Shown: in pieces, positions 26,701-38,700 of the stretch
Layout of the letters: each line of letters starts with the position of its first letter
Position numbering within the stretch: the first letter of the stretch is position 1
Assembly (NCBI GenBank): GCA_035610835.1
Contig: CM069446.1
Coordinates: forward strand, 71,099,062 to 71,163,061
Direction: 5' to 3'
Length of the DNA: 64,000 nucleotides
From: Ophiura sarsii
Taxonomy: Eukaryota > Echinodermata > Ophiuroidea > Amphilepidida > Ophiuridae
The notes under the pieces: generated by a model
What the model was told of the DNA's origin: nothing
Seen by the model: the letters and a program-made list of their open reading frames with translations, nothing else
The model's database searches: none
Made by a program: the position numbers and the translations under genes

Positions 26701-29700
26701 AATCACACACAAATCAATGATTCCTATACCTAGTGCAACTTTTCTGTTGCATGCGTGGTCATTGAAATCGCCATAACTTTAAAAGTATCCATTCGATTTT
26801 GTTGAATGAGGTATCAAACTGCGGAAAATTTTTTTTGCTCATTTAATGTATATCCCAGATTTTTTGTACCGATTATATATTTTGAATTAGCGAACCTCAA
26901 AGCACCTAGTCAGGGACTTTATGTGCTAGGTGTATATACATTATCGTGCATTTACCAATACACACCTGTCTATAGAAGACTATACACACTATCGTGCATG
27001 TACCAATACCAGCCTGTCCACAGATGACTATATACATAATCGTGCATTTACCAAGCCAGCCTGTCCATAGACGACATTCAAAAGATGTGTAACAGTTGCT
27101 AAATAAGATGTGAATGGGAATACTTTAATATTAAATCACTTTCATTCATGTTTTAAAACAGTTTAGAAGAGTAGAGAAACAAGCAAAATTCTGGGAAAAA
27201 ACACACCCTTTCCTGGAATTTCCAAAATTAGGGTCGGTCTTCAATATCATTTGTATGGTAAAAACTTCTTTGTCAGTTTTCAAAATTAGGGTACGTCAGA
27301 TATGGACATGCAAACAATTTCTTTGGCTTCACTGTGCAGTCATTTACACCAAAGATATGATTGATAGTATCATATATAATACATGTTAACTACACTAGCA
27401 TATCTTTGATTATACTCGTGATTCAAATACCAACAATGAAACTAGATCACTGTGGAGAAATACTGACCTCGTTGACAACACGCTCACGACTCACCCACTT
27501 ATTATAATGAGATTTTTAAATGGTCATAATAATCAAAATTAGTGTTCAGCGTATTCCAGTCGGTAATTCTATATAGTAAGGAATAATAATTTATTTTCAT
27601 CAACACTATGTTATTTTTCTATGTCTGAATTAAAATAGCATGCCTCGTCAGCGATACTAAGAAATAAAATCTAAATTTAAAATTAAAACATAAATCAATT
27701 AAAAATAAATAAAACTCTCCACCGATTATCCTACATTTTTAATATGAATAATTAATATAACACATAAGTAAAATTGTCTGGAATCACCAGTGCGTATATA
27801 TAAACACCGCAAAAGAGGCAGTGCACGCTAATTATAAAATGTAATGAATATAAGAGAACCTGACGTAAGAATCGGAACGTCAGGTCCTCTTATATTTACA
27901 CAGGCTATTTTTGTGGATAAGCAGTTTGCATTCAGCTTTTACATTATACTAATTATAAAAATAGATACGTCATATATTGTAATCGGGTCATCTTATAAAA
28001 CTGTTATACACCTTTTTGGGAGTGTTTTATTTCAAATTTGTATTAAAAGGCGATCGATGATTATTATTCATCCCTTTTATGGCAAAAGAATGTATCTTAT
28101 ATGTCGTTTTCTAACAGTATACTTCCTTTTAACATGATCAAAGTTAGCTTTTTTCTCCATAAATCATGTAGTGGTAAAAGGCAGTATATTACTTGTATTG
28201 TCTTTACAAGTTGCAGCCTTTTCCTAAGTGAGGATTATTGAACCAAGTGAACACAATCCATGTTAAAAGGAAGTATATCATTAGGAAAGTACATATAAGA
28301 AACATTCTTTTGCCATAAAAGGGCATAATCCAATACAAACCCAGTCGACAAACGACATTTGACGATGTAAGTGTTTTAAACGCAAAAGACAAAGTAGGGG
28401 ATGCCCAGTTAGACTAGGGTAAAGCCTGAAATACAGTGAATCTATATTATTGTTGGCGCGCGGTATCCACGGTTTCCATAAAACAAACATAATGCTCTTT
28501 ATTATGATAAAATAGATAGTAGACCATACTTAATTAATTAAGTCAGGGGAAAACGAGATAAAGCGCTTTGGTTGGATGGATATATTCATAGAGCTATAGT
28601 CTTAATAACTCTAAAGCAATTTCATATGATAAGCGTTATTATTTATTCATTTCCTTGTGCTTAGCGACGGGTAACGGAAAACCTTGAAGATTGCGGTTGC
28701 TAACCAAAATACAAATGATATTGAATTAATATCAATATAAATAAGAAGGAAAAAACCCAGTTTGGTAGGCCCGACTGAACCAGAATTTGCAAATATCAGA
28801 AAAAACGACTTTACTTCATCTTTATCATCAACTAAATATCAAAAAACAAAGAGAACCATTTTAATTGGTAGGGAGATAACATTTTATTTTATGTCTGGTA
28901 AAACTTTGGTGGCAGAAGAAGCCATGCCTCATAATTTAGAAACCTCACAGTGTTTTCCCTTTGCAAATGTGAATAACTTTTAAGTGCAATTGATCGACAG
29001 ACAAACAAAGTGTCTTCTGAACATTTGTTTTTGCGACATTTTAATATACGAAGCATATAAATATTGTGAATATTGTGTCATGAGAATATTGTGCCAGTAT
29101 TATAATGAACTAGCGGCGTACCCTCGCTACGCTCGGGCACTCGCTAGATAAGTATTAGTATCTAAATTAGATACCTTCATGATTTGTAGCAAAATGGGCA
29201 TAGATAATGAGTTCAAAATTGTAGATCCCTGAATTTTTTTTTTTCATTTGAAATAGACTTTGTTCACAGAAATCTGAGTTTTGTGAAATCTTTGAATCTC
29301 GGACCCAATTGGATGCTGGCCTACGGTTTGCGCCTTATACGGTTTGCGCCGGCCTTGCTCCCAGTTCCTTCAAAGGGGTTCCCGTATACCCTGGCTATAT
29401 GATTGACTTTTTGTTGTTGTCTCATCATGCCGTTTTCTTGTACTATAGGGTTTGCACTATGGAGCAACGGATGCTTGCCGCCTTTACTCTACCACATAAC
29501 AAACTACGCTTTGCGCCACTAACGCGTGTGCACCTACGCGTGTTCCGGTATCGCCCGATAACGCGTGCGCCGGCAATCGGCGCCTGACTACGCGTGCGCC
29601 GGCAGCAATCGTCTGAATACGCGCGCGCCGACAATCGCCCGATTACGCGAGTTGTGCGCCGGCCATCGCCATGACGTGCTCAGCGTATACGCGGCGCGTA

Positions 29701-32700
29701 GCAATAACATAGCAACGGGCTAAAAAACCTCGAATTTCACGGAATCTAACCCAAATTTAAAAAATCAAACATAAACTGGTTCGTCGTGGGACCCATACGC
29801 ACTCTCACAGAAAGTTTGAAGCCAATCGAAGGTGCGGTAAGGGGAGAACATCTCCGTACAAGAATTGGCGATTCCGTATTATTATATAGACTAGCGGCGT
29901 ACCCTCGCTACGCTCGGGCACTCGCTACGCTCGGGCACTCGCTAGCTGAGTATTATTATCTAAATTAGATACCTTCATGATTTGAAGCAAAATGGGCATA
30001 GATAATTATGAGTTCAAAATTGTAGATCCCTGAATTATTTTTTTTCATTTGAAATAGACTTTGTTCACAGAAATTGAGTTTTGTGATATCTTTGAATCTC
30101 GGACCCAATTTCAATACCCCATTTAGGAGGGAAACAATGTTTTAGTTACCCCATTTGTTGGAAGTGGCTCTTTTTACTTCAGGCTTTTCTTCCATCTTTT
30201 CCAACTTTCATTTCATTCAGCCATCATGCTTAGGCTTTTTAAGCCTGGCCCGAGCATTTTCATTTTGCTTGAGCCTGGTCCCTTCAGGACCCAAGCGTGT
30301 GTCCGTACGGACCGACGGTTTAAACAAACAAACAAACAACCCCCCCCCCCCCAAAAAAAAAATAAAAATAAATAAATGTGCAGTACCAATCCCATACCCC
30401 ATATAGTGTATACATGGTATAGAAGATAGTGTGCGGTTAGTCGTCAACATGATCAAAGCGTATATTATAGGCTATTGTGCAATAGCAAGAGGTCCTTGAT
30501 ACTCAGGTGCCCTTAATCTTAATATCGGTGCCACGGCGCCCTTAATAATCCAGGGATCTTAATAAGGGCTACCCAGAAACGCTAAATATTATTAGGTATC
30601 CCATAATAAAACATGAAATAACCACTCTGGTAGGCCCTACCCCATACATCCTTAAAATCCAGTTATCACAGGTACCCTTAATATTCCATACTCCAGGTAC
30701 CCAGTGTACCCTTATAATCCAGACAGGCCTACCCACCCCATGTGTTCATACACACGTGTAGGCCTAGATTTCACAACCCCCTTCGCGGACGCCCCCGCCC
30801 CCCCCCCCTAAAAGTTGCCAAGTCTCTCAAAGAACACGCCGCCGCTGTCCGCGACGCTACTGGGTTTTTTTTAGTGGTTTTATTGAGTTTTATGGTGGGT
30901 CTTTCATAGTTGGCGGGAGGCAGGTTCTCACCATGATCACTTTGTACCCACCCAGTTCAGTGTTAGCCATCCGTTTATTTTTCGGCCTATTGAAATTAAA
31001 TTATTTCTCCAGTAGGACTATATCTGCGTGCATATTTTGCTCTAACAGTTCCTTGTTTATTTATAGGCCTATCCCCCATGTATAATATGATATCACGGTT
31101 TTCTGGCCTATCTATGTTTTTATATAGCACCCCCTGCCCGTGGCCCGCATTGTGGATGGATCCGCGATGGGACTGAGGCACTGTCGTATAAACGCATTTT
31201 CCCTGTCACTATTAACACATGTTATCCTGGATGCAGCCCTACGGTTTGCGCCTTATACGGCTTGCGCCGGCCTTGCTCCCAGTTCCTTCAAAGGGGTCCC
31301 TGGCTATTATGATTGACTTTTTGTTGTTGTCTCATAATCATGCCGTTTTCTTGTACTATAGGGTTTGCACTATGGAGCAACGGATGCTTACCGCCTTTAC
31401 TCTACCACATAACAAACTACGCTTTGCGCCACTAACGCGTGTGCACCTACGCGTGTTCCGGTATCGCCCGATTACGCTTGCGCCGGCAATCGCCCGATTA
31501 CGCGTGCGCTGGCGATCGCCCGATTACGCGTGCGGTGCGCCGGCCATCGCCATGGCGTGCCCAGCGTATACGCGACGCGTAGCAATAACGTAGCAACGGG
31601 CTGTAGAAGCCCAAATTTCACGAAATCTAACCCAAATTTTAAAAATCAAACATAAACTGGTTCGTCGTGGGACCGATACGCACTCTCACAGAAAGTTTGA
31701 AGTCAATCGAAAGTGCGGAAAGGGGAGAACATGTCAGGACAAAAATCGTCAACTCCGTATTATATTATAGACTAGCGGCGTACCCTCGCTACGCTCGGGC
31801 ACTCGCTAGCTGAGTATTATTATCTAAATTAGATACCTTCATGATTTGTAGCAAAATGGGCATAGATAATGAGTTCAAAATTGTTGATCCCTGAATTATT
31901 TTTTTTCATTTGAAATAGACTTTGTTCACAGAAATCTGAGTTTTGTGATATCTTTGAATCTCGGACCCAATTTCAATACCCCATTTAGGAGGGAAACAAT
32001 GTTATAGTTACCCCATACACCTATAACAAACAAATCTTTTCTAACTTTCATTTCATTCAGCCAGAATGCTTATATAGGCTTTTTAAGCCTGGCCCGAGCA
32101 TTTTGCTTGAGCCTGGTCCCTTCAGAACCCAAGTGTGTGTCCGTACGGACCGACGGTTTAAACAAACAATCAAACAAACAAACCCCCCAAAATGTGCAGT
32201 ACCAACACCATACCCCATATAGTGTATACATGGTATAGAAGATAGTGTGCGGTTAGTCGTCAACATGATCAAAGCGTATAGGCTATTGTGAAATAGCAAG
32301 AGGTCCTTGATACTCAGGTGCCCTTAATCCTAATATCGGTGCCACGGCGCCCTTAATGATCTTAATAAGGCCTACCCAGAAACGCTAAATATTATTATAG
32401 GTATCCCATAATAAGACATGAAATAACCACTCTGGTAGGCCCTACCCCTTAAAATCCAGTTATCACAGGTACCCTTAATATTCCATACTCCAGGTACCCA
32501 GTGTACCCTTATAATCCAGACATGCCTACCCACCCCATGTGTTCATACACACGTGTAGGCCTAGATTTTACAACCCCCTTCGCGGACGCCCCCCCTAAAA
32601 GTTGCCAAGTCTCTCATAGAACACGCCGCCGCTGTATTAAATACATTTAGGTCCGCGACGCCACTGGGTTTTTTAGTGGTTTTATTAAGTTTTATAGTGG

Positions 32701-35700
32701 GTCTTTCATAGTTGGCGGGAGGCGGGTGCTCACCATGATCACTTTGTACCCATCCAGTTCAGTGTTAGCCATCCGTTTATTTTATTTTTCGGCTTATTGA
32801 CATTAAATTGTTTCTCCAGTAGGACTATTTCTGCTCTAACAGTTCCTTGTTTATTTATAGGCCTATCCCCCATGTATAATCAGTGACAGTTCACTGGTAT
32901 AATATGATATCACTGTTTTCTGGCCTATCTATGTTTTTATATTGCGCGCCCTGCCCGTGGCCCGCATTGTGGATGGATCCGCGATGGGACTAAGACACTG
33001 TCGTATAAACGCATTTTCCCTGTCACTATTATTAACACATGTTATCCTGGATGCAGGTGTACGGTTTGCGCCTTATACGGTTTGCGCCGGCCTTGTTCCC
33101 AGTTCCTTCAAAGGGGTTCCTGTATACCCTGGCTGTATGTGACCTTTTTTTTGTCTCATCATGCCGTTTTCTTGTACTATAGGGTCTGCAGTGCACTATG
33201 GAGCACCGGATGCTTGCCGCCTTTACTCTACCACATAACAAACTACGCTTTGCGCCACGAACGCGTGTGCACCTACGCGTGTTCCGGTATCGCCCGAATA
33301 CGCGTGCGCCGTCAATCGGTGCCTGACTACGCGTGCACCGGCAATCGCCTGAATACGCGCGCGCCGGCAATCGCATGATTACGCGAGTTGTGCGCCGGCC
33401 ATCACCATGGCGTGCTCAGCGTATACACGGCGCGTAGCAATAACGTAGCAACGGGCTAAAAAAGCCCAAATATCACGAAATCTAACCCAAAATAAGAAAA
33501 TCAAACATAAACTGGACAATTGTGGGACCCATACGCACTCACACAGAAAATTTGAAGTTAATCGAAGGTGCGGAAAGGGGAGAACATCTCTGGACAAAAA
33601 TGGGCAACTCCGTATTATATATAAGACTAGCGGCGTACCCTCGCTACGCTCGGGCACTCGCTAGCTGAGTATTATTATCTAAATTAGATACCTTCATGAT
33701 TTGTAGCAAAATGGGCATAGATAATGAGTTCAAAATTGTAGATCCCTGAATTATACCCCATTTAGGAGGGAAACAATGTTATAGTTACCCCGTTTGTTGG
33801 AAGTGGCTCTTTTTACTTCAGGCTTTTCTTCCATCTTTTCTAACTTTCATTTCATTCAGCCAGCATGCGCATGCTTATATAGACTTTTTAAGCCTGGCCC
33901 GAGCATTTTCATTTTGCTTGAGCCTGGTCCCTTCAGGACCCAAGCGTGTGTCTGTACGGACCGACGGTTTAAACAAACAAACAAACAAACAAACCCCCCA
34001 AAATGTGCAGTACCAACCCCATACGGTACCCCATATAGTGTATACATGGTATAGAAGATAGTGTGCGGTTAGTCGTCAACATGATCAAAGCGTATATATA
34101 GGCTATTGTGCAATAGCAAGAGGTCCTTGATACTCAGATGCCCTTAATCCTAATATCGGTGCCACGGCGCCCTTAATAATCCAGGGATCTTAATAAGGCC
34201 TACCCAGAAACGCTAAATATTATTAGGTATCCCATAATAAGACATGAAATAACCACTCTGGTATAGGCCCTACCCCATACATCCTTAAAATCCAGTTATC
34301 ACAGGTACCCTTAATATTCCATACTCCAGGTACCCAGTGTACCCTTATAATCCAGACAGGCCTACCCACCCCATGTGTTCATACACGCATGTAGGCCTAG
34401 ATTGCACAACCCCCTTCGCGGACGCCCCCCCCCTAAAAGTTGCCAAGTATCTCATAGAACACGCCGCCGCTGTATTAAATAAATTTAGGTCCGCGACGCC
34501 ACTGGGTATTTTTAGTGGTCTTATTAAGTTTTATGGTGGGTCTTTCATAGTTGGCGGGAGGCGGGTTCTCACCATGATCACTTTGTATGATACGATATGA
34601 TATGATATGATTTTATTGGCACAAAATCGCGACCCGAAGGCCGAATTACATTGTACAGGAAATCAAGGAATACATATAAAACAATTCAATACACAAATAG
34701 ACAACTTACTGGGCAGTACTTTGTACCCACCCAGTTCAGTGTTAAAGCCATCCGTTTATTTTATTTTTCGGCCTATTGACATTAAATTATTTCTCCAGTA
34801 GGACTATTTCTGCATGCATATTTTGCTCTAACAGTTCCTTGTTTATTTATAGGCCTATCCCCCATGTATAATATGATATCACGGTTTTCTGGCCTATCTA
34901 TGTTTTTATATAGCGCGCCCTGCCCGTGGCCCGCATTGTGGATGGGTCCGCGATGGGACCGAGGCACTGCCGTATAAACGCATTTTTCCCTGTCACTATT
35001 TAATACATGTTATCCTGGATGAGGCCTACGGTTTGCGCCGGCCTTGCTCCCAGTTCGGTTCCTGTAGTAGTGTATACCCTGGCTATATGATTGACTTTTT
35101 GTTGTTGTCTCATCATGCCGTTTTCTTGTACTGTAGGGTTTGCACTATGGAGCAACGAATGCTTGCCGCCTTTACTCTACCACATAACAAACGGCGCAAA
35201 GCGTAACGCGTGTGCACCTACGCGTGTTCCGGTATCGCCCGATAACGCGTGCGCCTGCAATCGGCGCCTGACTACGCGTGCGCCGGCAGCAATCGCCTGA
35301 ATACTCGCGCGCCGACGATTACGCGAGTTGTGCGCCGGCCATCGCCATGGCGTGCTCAGCGTATACGCGGCGCGTAGCAATAACATAGCAACGGGCTAAA
35401 AACCCTCGAATTTCACGAAATCTAACCCAAAATAAGAAAATAAAACATAAACTGGACAATTGTGGGACCCATACGCACTCGCACAGAAAATTTGAAGTCA
35501 ATCGAAGGTGCGGAAAGGGGAGAACATCTCTGGACAAAAATCGGCAACTCCGTATTATATATAAGATGACAGCTATAACGATGCATTGCTATAGTCCGAT
35601 TTGTAATTGAACGAACACATTGAAGCATCATTTTGCGTGCATTGCGTGAATCGCGCACAACCATGAGCGTGACAATTTCGGGTACGATCATCTTTGTGCT

Positions 35701-38700
35701 GCGTGCGTGGTGTTCGTTCAATTTGTAATCTACTTTAATTAGTGAACTCTCACCCCATCATTGCGCTACAGTAACAATAATGCTTAATTGTGTAAATACC
35801 ATTGGATTGGTCGAAATAGTTGTTACCTTCCAAAACCTGTCATATTTTGTTTATTTCTCACGGTGGAATTGATAACTACACGATATTGTCTCTGTAATAA
35901 GGCTGGGATTGGTAAATGGACGATATTGTCTTCTATAATAAGGCTGGGATTGGTAAATGGACGATAGTATGTACATCCGTGATAGGACACATTTATATTG
36001 GTGAATGCATTATTGCGTATACATATACTTGTCTTCTATGAACAGGTTGAAATTGGAAAATGCCCGATATTGTGTGTATGGTCTTCTATGGACAGGTTGG
36101 AATTGTCTAAATGTCATGCTACAATTTTGTTTAAATGTCAAGCTACAACTTTATATAGATTCCACGCCAGTAGAAAATGTCAGTCCTTGTATACGACAAT
36201 CAAAACTTTTTTTGTGATTTAATGATTATAGAATTAATCAGAAATGGTACTTATTGCTCCCAAATGATTAAAGTTGTAGTTTAATCCTGATTTTAGGACT
36301 ATTACTAATACCACAGTGCAAAAAGAAATATTTTCAATGCATTTTGTAGGATTTTTGGATGCATTTTGATTGTGAATGTTCTGGCAACATTTCTCAGCCT
36401 TTTCTGATAAATGAGGGCGCTACACCAGTTGTCCAACTCTGGGGGCTATTTTCTCGGAACCTTCGGGGATACCATATATAATTGTTTTGATTAAATGATC
36501 AAAGATATCATGAAATTTAAGGAAAATGTCAAATTGAAAAATCCAGTCGCTTTATAAGCGAGAAAATGGGCATTTTGTAACACTCATTTAGCATGTATAC
36601 ATATAGGCGAACCATTTAGTGGTGTGAATTCTACAAAGCCCCGGGTGACCCGATTACCCGGTGCGGCATACTATTATTGTAACATAAAGTTCTTGAGAAG
36701 AAATTTGTTTGCATGTCTGCATGCAGTTACGTTTGTTCAGGGTGGCCCATGATGGTCTGCAGATTATAAATTGGAAAACGCACGATAGTGTAAGAGTCTT
36801 CTATACACAGGCTAATATTGGTAAATGCACGATAGTGTGTAATGTATTCTATATAGACATGCTGGTATTGGTAAATGCACGATTGCATGAAAAGCCCTCG
36901 ATGGCCAGACTGATATTAGTAAATGCTGTATATAGTCTTCTAGGGACAGGCTTGTGTTGGAAAATGCACGATAGTATGTTAAGTCTTCTAGACACAGGCT
37001 TGTATTGCTAAATGCACGATAGCGTGTATAGTTTTCTATAGACAGGCTGGTATTGGTAAACGCACGATACTATCGAGAGTCTTCTATGGACAGGCTGGTA
37101 TTGGTAAACGCACGATAGTATATATGTTCTTCTATGGACAGGCTGGTATTGGTAATAAACTATAGCATGTAATAGTCTTCTATTGACATGTAAATGCTAG
37201 CTGAAAGTGTCAGCATTGTGTGAATATTCGGCCTGTCTTCGCGTCTAAAGTTGTAGCATGAAATTTAGACTTTGAAGCCATGTTAGGTCTATTCAAATAC
37301 TTAGAATTCGCTTTCGTACGTACAATCACGTTAATATCAAATTGAATACAATATGGGAGTAATTCTGTTATACCCTTCACAGGGGTATTCACAGTGCATG
37401 ATTTTTAAGAACGACGCATACTACTAATGTAGGGTGTGGAGGGTATTACAGAATTATGCCCATACGGAATCTCATATGTATCCATAAATTACTCTTCAGA
37501 TATAAGTTCAAGTGGTGGAAATGTCATTAATATGTTTTAATAGCGTCATCTTATCTAATGTGTGGGACTAAGTACGCTTGTATTTTTGTAAATATAATTC
37601 TTTTTTCCCCCCTTCAAATTCAAGATGGCTGCCATTATTTTAAATCTTAATGATTATATTGTAAAGGAATCGATTCGTTTACAGTAGTCCTCTTTGTTTC
37701 TAAATTGATAGTCATCCAATGTTGTTTTCTTTACATGAGCAAAAATACACACTATTTTCTTGTTATTTTGTAATCAAATAATATTTCTAAGCATCGACGG
37801 ATCCTGAACATTATTATTTTACCGAAAGCAAATGTGCTGGAGTAGCAGTCTCTACAACTAATTAAGTCACATGTGTTGTGAACGTGGTAGGCATGGAGAT
37901 AGACTATTAAAGACGACAAAATATATTGTAATGATACGAAGAAATAGGCTTGGGGGAACCGCGAGAATTGTTAATGCTATGTACTATTCTTTTCCAATCA
38001 GCTTATATTTAGAGAATAAATGTATAGGCGTTGTTGTTCTAAAATTTCACAAAATGATTCAAAAATGTCATAATTATTGAATTTCATCACAATATTTGGA
38101 ATCACCATGAGAAATGTATTAAAATAAGTACAAACATGCGTAGTATTGGTTCATTAATTCTTGAGATAGACTTTGAAATTTGGGAAAGGTTTTCGAAAAA
38201 TCTATGCTGTATATTGCAAAAGTAATAGCCGCGTGGAAAGTGTTAACATAATACTACTCATCTATGCCAGACATAAATATTAAGGTCATTCACACAAATA
38301 TCCTCTCACACACACCTATGTGGTATACACCATGACTAGGAGTGTCATGGGAATGCGTACTTTTTATTGGGATCAAGTCATTTGCCCATTAGGACAAATA
38401 ATTGCGTTAAAATTGGCTGGTCAAAACACTCGTGAAATGTCATACTCCCGTTAATAAAATAAGAAACTATCATCTGTCAAGACACATTCTGTTTGCGTGA
38501 TTTGTGATCTTTTAATCCTTTTATTTAACACTTTCCACGCGAAATTTTCACAAAACGTTTCAAAAATGTCAACATTATTTAATTTCATCACCATATTTGG
38601 AATCACCATGAGAAAATGCATTAAGATAAGTACAAACATACCTAGAATTGGTTTAGTGATAATTGAGATAGACTTTGAAAGTTGGGAAAAGTTTCTGAAA

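Larger units (their letters stand above)
29109..35565 (+). repeat. Tandem array of a 1.86-kb unit (three full copies, one deleted copy)
   Basis: Units begin with ACTAGCGGCGTACCCTCGCT at 29109, 29890, 31771 and 33626 and end near 35565. The spacings are 781, 1881, 1855 and about 1940 bp. The first unit lacks about 1.1 kb of the middle; the last carries a 130-bp insertion (34588-34717). Each full unit contains, in order, the CGCTACGCTCGGGC head, a module ending GTGTCCGTACGGACCGACGG, a long unique part, and a CpG-rich ACGCGTGCGCCGGCAATCG sub-repeat. No ORF is conserved between units, so it looks like a non-autonomous element amplified in tandem or a large satellite. Confidence 0.92.

Noticed and set aside
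29309..35386. ORFs of 60-124 codons recurring in the 1.86-kb units
   Set aside because: Reading frames are broken differently in each unit and the peptides are Arg/Ala-rich readings of CpG repeats; no conserved protein.
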